Part shown: positions 42,950 through 53,164 of the stretch, piece after piece
Numbering within the stretch: the first letter of the stretch is position 1
Layout of the letters: every line of letters begins with the position of its first letter
Origin: Brettanomyces bruxellensis
Taxonomy: Eukaryota; Ascomycota; Pichiomycetes; Pichiales; Pichiaceae
Reading direction: 5' to 3'
Assembly: GCF_011074885.1 (NCBI RefSeq)
Contig: NC_054689.1
Location: forward strand, 868,001 to 932,000
Length of the DNA: 64,000 bases
Made by a program: the position numbers and the translations under genes
Notes under the pieces: model-generated
The model's database searches: none
Told to the model about the DNA's origin: nothing
The model's input: only the letters and a program-made list of their open reading frames with translations

Positions 42950-44059
42950 TCATCCATCACTGTTGCTTTTCAGCATGTACAATGGAGACTGAAGAATTGA
43001 ACAGTATGAACTGCTACATGTGCTGCTACCGTCACTATTGCTTCCACTTCCAGCTCTAATTGCGTTTGTGTTTGCACTCGAAGTGGTTTCTTGTTCATTT
43101 ACCGCTGTGTCCTGTGTAGTTTCCAAGTTTGCTTCTTCCTCTTCCATTTCTCCTTCCATTCCTCTTTCTCCCACTTCTCTCTCCATTGCTCTTTCTCCCA
43201 TTTCATCCTCCACAAAGTGTTCTTCTACTGTGAACATGCTCTGGTGATCCAAGGATGAAGATGAGAGATACGGACTGCTTGAAGTTTCCCCATCTTCCAA
43301 AGCAGTAGTCTCGTGTCTCTGTTCTCTATTCATCCTCAAAAGTGAAGCTTGTGTTAGGCATCTCTCCACTCTGAGAAGCGAGTCTCGCCTGATCTGAATT
43401 TCGTTTGTTCCAGGGATGATTACCGAGCTTATCGAAATCTGGCTAAGTTGTCTTGCCGGAACTCTACTTATTGAATATCTGCCGTTTGCCTGGCCGGATA
43501 ATCCGCTGATTGGGTTTATATTGCCAAATAAAGGGTTGTCAGACCTGGATGAGAACCGCCTGGAAAACATGCTGGTTGGTCTTCTCGAGACGGCTCTTTC
43601 AACCGTGTACATTCTCCTCAGGCTAAATTTCTGATAAGCATCTGGACTTGTGTAGTCAATCAGCTGTAATTCCGGCTTTACCAGCTCACTTTCGTCTTCT
43701 TCCACCCTTTCTTCCTCCTTATGAAACCTGTAGAGTATGTTTGCCTTGACTTTAGAGCAGAATTTGCCAAACCTGCCGTGCTGGGATGATCCTGTTTTCA
43801 TTTCTCTGTGTGCATGTATAGACAAGTGTTTAATACTCTTTGGGGTGTTTTGATTTTTTTTTTTTTCGTGGTTCGTCACTTCATTTGGCCCCTTAACACT
43901 TTTGCTCTTGGATATGAAAGATTCACTAAACAAAGAAGGAGATGAAAATTCATTGGAATTTGGAATTTGGTCTCCTTCGATATCCTTGAGGAATTCCGAT
44001 AGGATGTTATTGCTTTCTATTATCGTGGTAAAGCCTGGGACCAAGAATGTGCTGTTCAT
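42950..44059 (-). CDS. Ser-rich protein of unknown function
   Basis: Not recognised. The ATG at 44059 gives 369 aa with no membrane span or known motif. A basic central part (R-R-P-T-S, R-R-F-S-S-R, R-R-D-S) offers several basophilic kinase consensus sites. About residues 285-320 form a Glu/Met-rich acidic segment with repeats of G-E-R-x-M-E. The C-terminus is Ser/Asn-rich and of low complexity. The uninterrupted frame supports a real gene. Composition suggests a disordered, phosphorylated protein. It is divergent from the PKH kinase gene. Confidence 0.65.
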   Translation of the reverse strand: MNSTFLVPGFTTIIESNNILSEFLKDIEGDQIPNSNEFSSPSLFSESFISKSKSVKGPNEVTNHEKKKNQNTPKSIKHLSIHAHREMKTGSSQHGRFGKFCSKVKANILYRFHKEEERVEEDESELVKPELQLIDYTSPDAYQKFSLRRMYTVERAVSRRPTSMFSRRFSSRSDNPLFGNINPISGLSGQANGRYSISRVPARQLSQISISSVIIPGTNEIQIRRDSLLRVERCLTQASLLRMNREQRHETTALEDGETSSSPYLSSSSLDHQSMFTVEEHFVEDEMGERAMEREVGERGMEGEMEEEEANLETTQDTAVNEQETTSSANTNAIRAGSGSNSDGSSTCSSSYCSILQSPLYMLKSNSDG

Positions 44060-44850
44060 TTGTGGATTGGAATATTAGAGTCTGGCCCAAAGCTGTCTTT
44101 GTATAGTTTCCACCAGTTTAAATATCGGAGTATGTATTACAGCACCCCTCTTATGCAACAAGGACTACAGATACAACTTCTCAAAGTAGAAATGGCTAGG
44201 TTTCGCGAAAAACTGTTTTTCTTCGAATTGTAGGAGACGACGAGTCGATCGACGCGCGGACGTTATCACATGGCTCTACGCTGCAGCAACAAGTATGCAG
44301 AAATGGAAATTAAGACGTGAAATTAGGGATGAGAACTTGACAGAGGATACCAGAAAAGACCAAATAAATCAAAACAAGTTTAATGGAATTATGCCATGCT
44401 TAGGAAATGTCGATGTGATCGATTTATCAGTGATATTGGCAGGTTCTGCACCTGGGCCTTTTTTTTGCGGATTCCAATTTTTTTGGCGAGGCTTGCCGCA
44501 TAAATCTAATTGACCAAGTTTATCATTGCCAGTTTAAGCCGAAAAAAAAACATCTGAGCCGAGGAAGTGTGAGAGGCTAGATAGAAGGATATTCTTATTC
44601 TTTTGCTGCACGGCACTTTGAGGTTATCTGCATGCTTGATTTTAGGCTATTTACGTACACACGCACGGGGCATTACTAAGTATTGCTGGTTAGCAGTAAG
44701 AGGAGGACAAAAGCGCATAGATTCGCAAGCATTTTAATTTCTTTTCGCATACATTTTATAAAAATAGCATTAAGTGTCGAGCTAGACGCCGAGTTGACAA
44801 CCAATCTTTTTTTTTTCTATTAGCACTGACCACACAAAAGCCAGCTGGAC
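44060..44850. promoter_or_regulatory. Divergent region, unknown protein / PKH, with palindrome
   Basis: Stretch of 791 bases with GTCGATCGAC at 44244-44253 inside a GC-rich patch. A 72-codon plus frame at 44295-44513 has no features. T-rich just before the PKH start. Confidence 0.4.
44244..44253. promoter_or_regulatory. GTCGATCGAC palindrome, copy 5
   Basis: Perfect 10-bp palindrome flanked by GACGACGA and GCGCGG, 185 bases upstream of the minus-strand start and 598 upstream of the PKH start. Confidence 0.5.
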
Positions 44851-47800
44851 ATGTCTAGAGGATCGACGGGCAATGGGTCGGTACCCAGCGATATATCCGA
44901 GCTGTACGAGCAGTACCTGACTTCAGGAATAATACAGGAGACATCAGGGAGTTCGAGATTGCAGAATATCGGTATTGAGAGAGATGGAAGCAGGAGTGGA
45001 GGGTCAGATGCCGGCGGAGGGACAGCTGACGGGTCAAAGGAAGACAATGCATCGAGCATGTCGTCGTACACGAGCTCAGAAGGGCCGGAATCCGGGTCGG
45101 AGTGCTTGTCACTGCATTCGAACGCAGAAGCAGGAAAAAGCACAGATGAAGAGGCGTCAGGGACGAGGCAGGAGCCGAGCTGGGCCGAGAGAGGAGCGGC
45201 GAGGATTGTGACGCAGACCAGAGACGAGCAGGGCAAGGTTGTGACACGGGTGACGAAGAAAAGCGTGGATGACTTCGAGATGACGAAAGAGTTGGGGGAA
45301 GGGTCGTATTCGACGGTTTACCTGGGGAAGGACCGGGCCAGCGGCAAGGTGTACGCGGTAAAGGTGCTGGACAAGCGGCACATCATCAAGGAGAAGAAGG
45401 TGAAGTACGTGAACATCGAGAAATTCGCGTTGAACCGGCTCCGGGGCTCGCGTGGGATAATCCACCTATATTACACGTTTCAGGACCGCAACAGCCTCTA
45501 CTTTGTGCTCCAGTATGCACCGAACGGCGAGCTTCTCACGCTCATCAAGAAGTACGGGTCGCTCTCGCTGGACGCGGCCCGGTACTACTCTGCACAGCTG
45601 ATTTCGGCAATTGACTACATGCACGCCCACGGGGTGATCCACCGCGACTTGAAGCCCGAGAACGTACTGATTGGGTCCGACATGCGGATCCTCGTGACGG
45701 ACTTTGGCACCGCGAAGATTCTGCAACCTGTTTCTCCCCCTGGGGGACAGACTCCGCCCGAGTACCCGGAAAAAGTCCGTGCCTCGTCTTTTGTCGGCAC
45801 AGCCGAGTACGTGTCCCCTGAGCTTCTCAACGACAAGTGGTGTGGCCGGGAGGCGGACGTGTGGTCTTTTGGCTGTGTTGTGTACCAGATGATTGCGGGA
45901 AAACCACCTTTCAAGGCTGGAAACGAGTACCAGACGTTCCAGAAGGTGATCAAGCTCCAGTACGCATTCAGTGCCGGGTTCCCACTGTGGTGCGAGATCT
46001 CGTGCGGCGGATCCTTGTCACGAGGCCGGAGGCCCGGCTCACGGTGCATGGCGTGCAGCAGCACTACTGGTACCGCGGGCTGGCGTGGGATGAGGCGAGT
46101 ATATGGGGCAGGGGTCCCCCGCGGCCACTTGGGCCGTACCGGCTGACCGCCCAGGCCATGATGCCCATCGTGGGGCTCGAGGGGCCTCCACCGGGCCGGC
46201 CCGGCGTGCGTACCGCGGGCCGGGGTAGCGACACCGTGAGCTACGCCCCGTCGTTGGGCACGAGGCACGCGACACCGCTGGGGGTCCCGGTGGGGGTCCC
46301 TCCAGCAGCCACCACGGGAACCCCGGTAGCTCCACCGGGCGCCAGGCGGTCCACCCGGGGATCTGCCCCGCTGGCAGCCCAGGCCGCGTTGGTCGATGCC
46401 CAGAGGAGGGGGCGAAGCAATGTGGTGGTTTCGGCAAGTGGGGGGAGGAGTAAAGCAGGGAGTGTAAATAAGGCACTGCACCCAGGCACGGCACACTTAT
46501 CTGCATTTTATTCGAATACTGCACATCCAAATAATACACATTCATCTACTGCACATTCGAATAATACACATTCATCTACTGCACATTCATCTACTGCACA
46601 TTCAAATAATACACACCAATCTACTAAACATTCAAATAATACACATCCAAATAATACACACCCATCTACTGCACACTCTTCTCCCCCATCCCCCCACCCC
46701 CATAACCTCATACCAGGCACTAACATCCCCCGGCCAATGCTCCGCACTCGAATAGTCAGCAGGGCACATTCGACGCCGTCGATCGGCGGTCGGAACACCA
46801 ACTCGGCCTCTTTCGGGTCCACACACTCGACAGACTCGATTATCCGGCATCGGGCGCCGGACGAGACCCCTGCAATGACTTCTTTGGACTTGACGTGGGC
46901 CGATTTCTTACGGAAAGACGAACGCGTGATAAAAGCAGGCCTCGTGGACGTTTCGAGGCATTTAACGGCCCGGTTCGAGGACATGTTCCGCGGGAAGATC
47001 GCGGAATCGCCGTTGGGATACAGCAGCCGGGAGCTGGACGGAGATGTACTCCACAGGGCCGAAAACTGCGTGTCGATGAAGTTTTCGGACCGGTTCAACA
47101 AGGAGGAGGCGCGGTACGAGGCGAAAAAACAGGCAGACAGGGGTGCTGGTGCCAAAATAAGGAGTCTTTTCAACTTGAAGAGTGACAGAACAAGCCGCGA
47201 GAACACACTGGACGGCAGTATCATCATGAAAGGCCGGGCTCTGGTCGTCACAACGCTTGGAAGAGCACTTTTCTTCATCCGGCACATCGACCGCCAGCAT
47301 GACAAGTACGAGCAGTGTGCAGAGGTCAACTTGGCCTGTCCAGGCATGAAGTTCGTCGAGGTTGCAGGTGCAGGTTTTGCCACCAGTTCGGGAACCGTGC
47401 TTGGTACTTTTGCCATTCTTTCCAGCGTCTATACGCTTGCAATCGACGCAGAACGACCCGAAATAAGCCTCTGGACACGCAGTATGGCACGCAGCAGGTT
47501 GCAACAGCAGGCGAGGCTGGTTTCTGCCGATGCAGAAAGGAGGAAAACTGCTTTTAAGGCTGCTACACTTGCTGCCAATGCCGAAAAGGGGCCAGAAAGC
47601 TCCAAATTGGGCAGAAAACCGCCTCCTCCAATCGATATGAAGCAGGAGCAGACTTTGCGGAAAATTGGCGTCAAGGAGAATACAATCAAGACTTCTGAAA
47701 CAGACGATGCTCCATCTAAGCTTTCCCATACCGGGCATTCCAGCAATACTGCAACCACCTGGAAGCTGCGATCCACAATGAGGGATAATGCCGCGGGAAA

Positions 47801-47996
47801 CTCGGCCAGCCACAACTCCAAGCATGCCAGAAACAGGAGCCTGCAGGAGCGGGAGGAAATACGCATCCTGGCCGACAATTCACCAATGATCTCTGCTGCA
47901 ATCAGCAAGGCCGTGGCTTCCTCGTCCACACCCGTACACCGGAATGAGCAAGGCGACCGCGGCAGCCGGCACCGCCACTGGCACACTGCCCGATAG
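44851..47996 (+). CDS. PKH1: PDK1-type AGC kinase (Pkh1/Pkh2 family), frame broken once
   Basis: In yeast Pkh1/2 are sphingoid-base-responsive kinases that phosphorylate the activation loops of Ypk1, Sch9 and Pkc1. The kinase domain starts near residue 139 (L-G-E-G-S-Y-S), with K171 in A-V-K-V-L and D266 in H-R-D-L-K-P-E-N. The activation segment is S-S-F-V-G-T-A-E-Y-V-S-P-E. The frame from 44851 runs to 46146, but homology leaves it at about 45981: the conserved F-P-T-V-V-R-D-L and the rest of the protein lie in the -1 frame to 47996. The PDK1-type PH-like domain follows at the C-terminus. One missing C in the TTCCCA run explains the break; read through, the product would be about 1048 aa. 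Which Pkh paralogue it is cannot be told. Confidence 0.82.
46500..46680 (+). repeat. In-frame 15-base tandem repeat in PKH
   Basis: Alternating 15-base units encode H-S-N-N-T and H-S-S-T-A (with P or Q variants), about eleven in a row, in the linker between kinase and PH-like domain. The AT-rich units stand out from the GC-rich gene around them. Confidence 0.85.
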
Positions 47997-48006
47997 ACGT
48001 GCGGGA

Positions 48007-48022
48007 CGCGTCGATCGACGCG
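48007..48022. promoter_or_regulatory. GTCGATCGAC palindrome, copy 6 (16-bp form)
   Basis: The longest form, CGCGTCGATCGACGCG, starts 11 bases after the PKH stop codon. Perfect dyad symmetry over 16 bp. Confidence 0.55.
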
Positions 48023-48390
48023 AAATTGCATATACTTAGCGCAATGCATATGAGTTTGTTGGGGTTCTGACGGGTTTTATTGTGATCGATGATAGTAGGC
48101 TGGTAGTACTTAGTATTTATGGTAGTACATGCACATGGTATTTATGATAGCACTTTGTATTTATGGTAGTACTTTGTATTTATGGTAGTACATAGTATTT
48201 ATGATAGTACATGGTATTGATGGTAATGCATGGTATATATGGTGGTACAAGGTAGTACATAGCTTTTATGGTAGTACATGGTATTTATAATAGTACTTAT
48301 TCCTTGGTTACAATAGTTGTAATATTTAAGTTGATATAATAGTACTTATTCCTTAGTTACAATAGTTGTAATATTTAAGTTGATTTTTAG

Positions 48391-48617
48391 TGCAACGCCA
48401 ATTACGTTATGAAGTTTCTCGTTAAATAATATCTGGACTGTTTTGATGCTGAAAAGAGAATATATAAAAGTAAGAAACTAAAAAGAAGGCACAATGAACT
48501 AAATAGAAAAGAGAATGCTCATGCTTAAATATCTTTAATCCTTGTAGTGAGGTTTTCTTGGCATAAACCAGGCAGGGCAGGTCGCGATAGACGCGACTAT
48601 CGACGATCCAAATTACA
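48391..48617 (+). mobile_element. Dispersed repeat copy C, probable solo LTR
   Basis: A 227-base element starting TGCAACGCC and ending ATTACA. It has TATAAAAGTAA near 48461, ATCCTTGTAGTGAGGT near 48537, GGCAGGGCAGG near 48570 and GACGCGACTATCGACG near 48590. It is more diverged than A and B. As with copy B, minisatellite sequence lies on both sides. Confidence 0.6.
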
Positions 48618-48883
48618 GTAGTGCTTATGGCATCCTGTATATTTACGAGGTACATATTGTATACTGTATATTCATGAGATATTATGGTATACTGTATATT
48701 CATGAGATACGAAGCACCTATGTCCTTCAATAACCATCTTTGAATCTCACTAAATACCAATTTCTACGTCACTTGGTACTTCCTAATTCCTCCTCCCCTT
48801 ATATTTTCAGTCTCGCGAAATAATTCGCTTCCCAATCCACACCTCGCACCACGAAAGATACATCGGCCCATGCGATCACAGCG

Positions 48884-48900
48884 AGGGTTGCAGTGCCCTA
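48884..48900. promoter_or_regulatory. Candidate Tbf1-like site upstream of RPL27
   Basis: AGGGTT and GCCCTA cores face each other about 200 bases before the RPL27 ATG. Ribosomal-protein promoters of several non-Saccharomyces yeasts use Tbf1, whose core is AGGGTT/AACCCT. T-rich tracts lie downstream, as usual for such promoters. Assignment is inference. Confidence 0.3.
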
Positions 48901-49096
48901 TGTGTGGCAGAACGAGGGGAAAAATTTTTTCCTCCTGGGAAATGAAAATTTACATACAATTTTTTGACCAATTTTTTTCACATCAACTCGCACGCACTGA
49001 AAAGCAATTTGTCAAGCCCAACCTTTCCAACACAATTAAAGCCTATAATAAAGCTCCAAACAGCAACCAGTGCATAGGAATAGACTAATAATAAAA

Positions 49097-50026
49097 ATGG
49101 CTAAGTTCATCAAGTCAGGCAAAGTTGGTATGTATATGGCAGATTAGGAAAACACTTCAAGGGGGCATATGTGGGGATTTAATGGATAGCATGCAATGAT
49201 AACATGGATAATATAATAAGGTCAACTGTTTCGACAACTGATACGTACAATGAGGGCGGAGTTTAAAATTTGGCATAATACAGACTGCTGTTGAACAACT
49301 GCGGACGCATTTGGATATTTGTGATCGAATTGATTGCAGTTGGTGATATTGTTTCAAGTGTAGGTTTGATGAATACAGAAGTAAGATGGCACCCACAGTT
49401 CGTACTTAGGGGATCAAATTACAGTTGGCTGACAGTATCATAGGCAGCAGGATGGTGGCATGCTGAAATGCCACGGAAAGCACGAGAAAGTCGTTTAATT
49501 ACATGAAGGCTCACGTATATGTGGAAATTTCAAAAGAATACGAGAACATGCTTTATCCAGTTGACAATCACACATTTTCCCGTTTGATCCATCAGAACTC
49601 TCTCAGACTATCCGGGCAGTATTACTAACATCGCACATTCGTTTAGCTATCATCGTTAGAGGTAGATTCGCTGGTAAGAAGGTGGTCATCGTGAATGCTC
49701 ACGACAATGGCACAAAGTCACATCCATTCCCTCACGCAATTGTTGCAGGTGTGGAGAAGGCTCCAAGTAAGGTGACGAAGAACATGGGTGTCAAGAAGGC
49801 CACAAGAAAGTCGAGAGTTAAGGCTTTCGTCAAGTTGGTTAACTACAACCACTTGATGCCAACCAGATACACTTTTGATATCGAGGCTATCAAGGGTGCT
49901 GTCACCCCAGAGGTTATTAGTGAACCATCTCAGAGAGAGGAGGCCAAGAAGATTGTTAAGAAGGCTTTCGAGGAGAGACACAGAGCCGGTAAGAACAAAT
50001 GGTTCTTCAGCAAGTTGTCATTCTAA
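49097..50026 (+). CDS. RPL27: 60S ribosomal protein L27 (eL27), one intron
   Basis: Exon 1 (49097-49127) encodes [10 protein letters not shown] plus the first base of an Ala codon; exon 2 (49647-50026) completes a 136-aa eL27. Homology to S. cerevisiae Rpl27 is continuous, including K-S-H-P-F, V-N-Y-N-H-L, P-T-R-Y and the C-terminal [20 protein letters not shown]. The S. cerevisiae genes are also split near their 5' ends. Codon use is biased to the preferred yeast set, as expected for a highly expressed gene. It is the only ribosomal-protein gene in the window. Confidence 0.97.
49128..49646 (+). other. RPL27 intron, 519 nt
   Basis: Donor GTATGT (49128-49133), branch point TACTAAC (49623-49629), acceptor TTTAG ending at 49646, 17 bases from the branch point. 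Long introns are typical of yeast ribosomal-protein genes. No convincing snoRNA found inside. Confidence 0.96.
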
Positions 50027-50767
50027 GCATCGGGAGGTATCCACTGTGCACTAATATAAATAAAGTATGATTGTTGATTGTGTGTAGTTGTGTAGATGAG
50101 GAATAGGTTGAGAATTTGCTTGATAATTTACATGGCGTTTATTTGCGTATTTGCTTGTTTGCATGCTTAACGCCGGTATTTAGGCACTATCAAAGTATTA
50201 ACAACACATCTGTACACCAAATACACAAACCAAGCCTGTAGGTTAGCCGCAGACCGGGTTTCTGCACTATGCAGTATTTGTTACCTTACCTAAATTCTTA
50301 TTCTCTTAATTATCATTATTATCCATGTGGCACTTTAGAAGTATTCGAAATGTGTTTGTAATGCTCTTTCCTGGTTCACTCCATCTAAAATTTATTCGAG
50401 AAAACTGATCAATTTCGCGATTTCTGTTTGGATGATTGGCTGACCTCATTTGCAGTTTTTTTTTATTTTTATTTTTATTTTATTTTATTTTATTTTATTT
50501 TATTTAAACTCTATTTCCTTCATTTTACTTTTCTCACCTTACTGTTGAGTTTAGTTAGGGTGCTTTTCTGGTTCTTTCTTCATACAAACGCACATATTTA
50601 TTCCTAATCAAAGTGAATATTCACAAATACAGCCAACTACAGTCGCCATCTCGCTTATATCACGCCATTGGACTGGTAATTCATCCACTTATTTAAGCAA
50701 GTTTCCTTTATAGCAAAGTTAAACATTCTACTTCAAAAAGTACAAACGATCAACAAAAGTTCTTGCG
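50027..50767. other. RPL27 3' region and upstream region of the next gene
   Basis: AT-rich, 741 bases, with a TTTTA microsatellite at about 50459-50503. Nothing else seen. Confidence 0.4.
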
Positions 50768-52159
50768 ATGAGCTCGAGGCGCATATTGTCATCGTGGTGG
50801 AAGGGTGGATTAGGTACTCTGTTTACAAATGCAACCAGAGGTGGGAAAAGCTCGAAATTCGGTCATTCATCATTCTTCACATTCAAAAGTCGTTTTTTCC
50901 ACTCGCAGGGAGCAAGACCACGTGTTAGAAGTGCATCAATTCCACAGTTCAAGGCCGGGAGTAGGCGGAATGGCTGGTCTGTGTATGAGGATCTGAAACT
51001 CTTGTCATACGGATCGCATATGATATTCTTTTTGCTTCTCCCCCCAGTTGTGAAAATGCTCACTACCGAAGTTGATGTGGTGAAGGATGACGGATTAGGC
51101 GATGGCTTTGTTGAGGATAGCATACTTGGATACGGAACAAAGAGGCCACTTGCCATAAGTGGTGGCTCGTGTATGACTTCGTTTGACACACAACTTGTAG
51201 ATATTTATGCTGAAAGAAGACAGTCTTTAACCGAGCGGCTTGAGAAAAGAATTGCCGAACTCAGGAGAAACGTCCGGGAGTCTGTTGCTAAAAAGAAGAA
51301 GGTGAAAAAGGCAAATATAGAGGTCAAGATAGCTGCTCCTAATGCAAAGAATTCGGAATATCCAACCACTCCGGCTGATTTGATGAGTTGCCTAGGAATT
51401 ACTGTAAAAGGAAATACAGAGAGTGTGGGATCTGCTCTGGAAACGAGTTCGAAAGAGTGCTTTGACGTGTACGAGAGCGAGATGCAGAAATTGTTTGAAT
51501 CCGTGAAGCTTGGAAAAACGCCTTTAACAGAATACATCCAGAGTATGGAGTATCTGGTGGACAGAATTCCATACATTTCGGGTTTGACCGACTCGCAGGT
51601 GGTAGGATTATACAAGGAAGCGTTTAAACATGTTCACCAGCTCGGGTTGACACAACTCGAGCAGGAAGTGGTGCGAAAAGCGATTCAATCAACACTTCCA
51701 AGAGATATGGAACAGAAAATGCTCGAAATCTCGGCAAGATTCAACAGAGAGAGAGGCATGAGGTCGCGGAGAAGATCAGGCTATAAGATTAAACGATTTG
51801 CTCCCCTCTCATCTTCGCAAACAAGCTGGCAAGACGGAAAAAGTGCTCTCAGGTCTTCTTGGGTTAAATACATGCTAGAAGACCCGGAAATGTACGTTGC
51901 ACTAATAGAAGTTGCAGCTGATACCTGCCAGAGTGTGGGTTTCGTCAAAGGCATTACAGAAATGTTCACAGCACAGACAGAAGCAAGAAACTCTTCCCAA
52001 GAACATGCATTGAAAGTTGCAGTCCGTAAATTAATCGAGAAACAAAAATATGACGAGGCAAACGTTGTTGTTCGCAAACTCAAGAAGTTATATGGTCTGG
52101 AGAAGGCGTTCACAAATGCTCTAGGAAGCCAGTTTGTGCAAACAGCCCTTGCCTGCTGA
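50768..52159 (+). CDS. Probable mitochondrial protein of unknown function
   Basis: Not recognised. The ATG at 50768 gives 463 aa. The first 70 residues are rich in Arg, Ser, Lys and aromatic residues and almost free of acids, like a mitochondrial presequence. One hydrophobic stretch lies at about 79-93 (S-H-M-I-F-F-L-L-L-P-P-V-V). Residues 150-185 form a charged, Lys/Arg-rich helix. The rest is predicted helical, with no catalytic motif. Yeast nuclear genes of this layout often encode organelle RNA or translation factors, but this is inference from composition only. Tandem with RPL27 and TRM112, with separate promoters. Confidence 0.75.
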   Translation: MSSRRILSSWWKGGLGTLFTNATRGGKSSKFGHSSFFTFKSRFFHSQGARPRVRSASIPQFKAGSRRNGWSVYEDLKLLSYGSHMIFFLLLPPVVKMLTTEVDVVKDDGLGDGFVEDSILGYGTKRPLAISGGSCMTSFDTQLVDIYAERRQSLTERLEKRIAELRRNVRESVAKKKKVKKANIEVKIAAPNAKNSEYPTTPADLMSCLGITVKGNTESVGSALETSSKECFDVYESEMQKLFESVKLGKTPLTEYIQSMEYLVDRIPYISGLTDSQVVGLYKEAFKHVHQLGLTQLEQEVVRKAIQSTLPRDMEQKMLEISARFNRERGMRSRRRSGYKIKRFAPLSSSQTSWQDGKSALRSSWVKYMLEDPEMYVALIEVAADTCQSVGFVKGITEMFTAQTEARNSSQEHALKVAVRKLIEKQKYDEANVVVRKLKKLYGLEKAFTNALGSQFVQTALAC

Positions 52160-52783
52160 AATATCATCGCCGCTCGCTTTTCTTATATTCTTCAACTTGT
52201 CATATTTATTTATTTAATGGTCTTAAATGAAATACATTATTGCGCATAACAGGGTGCAGAAAGTAGCTTTGCGGTTGTTAGTACGGAGTTCAGAATGTGG
52301 CAAAAAGGGAAAAATCCACGCTTTTAGCAAACCTTTATTCTGTACTTGGACTTCATAATTAAATAGACACAAATGTTGGTTGTCGTCAGGATCCGGATTT
52401 AAATCGAGATTCAGGGGATTGACAGAAAACAGATTTTAATCATCAGAAGAATACTGCTAAGAGGTGGATCGTAGTTCCAGATCGTACTTACGTTGAAGTT
52501 GAAGATGCTATTCGACGATTATATGATAAATAATGGAGACTGGTCGCAAATTGGGGATGCCTGAAAAATGCATTTTGGAAAAACGGCCTGCTTATATAGG
52601 AGAAATACTCAAAGCGAAAAAAAAAAAAAATTGAAAACAACGCATCAAGAAAATTTTATTCGCGAAAGGGCTTGTCCAAAATCTCACCGGTCGAGAGACT
52701 GAAAAATTTAGTATTACTAATGACTTCAAGCGTTTGGGTAAGTTGAGCAAAATATACAACATAAGACAGAAGTATTTAACACA
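52160..52783. other. Gene-free stretch upstream of TRM112
   Basis: AT-rich 624 bases with an A-run near 52618-52630. Promoter of TRM112 and 3' end of the upstream gene. No further structure. Confidence 0.35.
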
Positions 52784-53164
52784 ATGAAGTTATTGACAAC
52801 GAACTTTGTTCAGTGTGCCGTGAAATCGTGCAACGGATCCGAGAAATCATACCCACTCAAGTATGAGGATTGCCAGCTTCAACTTGAAGAGCAAGAGTTC
52901 AAACCAGCGTTTATTATTGCAATGCTACAACGAATCAACTGGCAGGCACTTGTAAAAGTGGCGGCAGACTTGGGAAACAGCAATCTTCCTGCCGAAAAGC
53001 CGGCTGATGTGGAAAATAACGAAGCACTACTTAAGGAATTGCACACATTACTGATAGAAACGCAGATAACCGAGGGGAAAATGGTGTGCGAGAACTGTGG
53101 ACACATATATTACATCAAAGACTCCATTCCGGACTTCCTCCTTCCTCCTCACCTCGCAAACTGA
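52784..53164 (+). CDS. TRM112: Methyltransferase activator Trm112
   Basis: This is the small zinc-binding partner that stabilises and activates the methyltransferases Trm9, Trm11, Mtq2 and Bud23, acting on tRNA, release factor eRF1 and 18S rRNA. It is 126 aa against about 135 in S. cerevisiae. It starts M-K-L-L-T-T-N-F. The zinc site is formed by C11 and C16 and by the C-x2-C of C-E-N-C-G-H-I-Y-Y-I-K, and the protein ends L-L-P-P-H-L. The central helical insert is slightly shortened. Confidence 0.96.
   Translation: MKLLTTNFVQCAVKSCNGSEKSYPLKYEDCQLQLEEQEFKPAFIIAMLQRINWQALVKVAADLGNSNLPAEKPADVENNEALLKELHTLLIETQITEGKMVCENCGHIYYIKDSIPDFLLPPHLAN

Larger units (their letters stand above)
47997..49096. 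repeat. PKH 3' / RPL27 5' region: palindrome, minisatellites, repeat C
   Basis: Stretch of 1.1 kb. The 16-bp palindrome (48007-48022) is followed by about 20-base units of GGTAGTACATGGTATTTAT type (48095-48290), then a roughly 48-base direct duplication (about 48287-48384). Copy C follows (48391-48617), then two units of GTATACTGTATATTCATGAG (about 48660-48712). The RPL27 promoter follows. Confidence 0.65.

Noticed and set aside
42950..44059. Plus-strand spliced gene through this region
   Set aside because: The minus strand has an uninterrupted 369-codon frame and the plus strand only short frames. RNA data would be needed to argue otherwise.
45976..45986. Programmed -1 frameshifting in PKH
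   Set aside because: The product would be right, but there is no X-XXY-YYZ slippery heptamer or clear downstream stem-loop, and such control is unknown for this family. An indel is simpler.
49128..49646. Box C/D snoRNA in the RPL27 intron
   Set aside because: TGATGA and CTGA occur about 60 bases apart near 49365-49425, but the box C purine and a terminal stem are missing.
50459..50503. TTTTA arrays (also at 19075-19175) as mobile-element tails
   Set aside because: Simple microsatellites with no adjacent element or target-site duplication.
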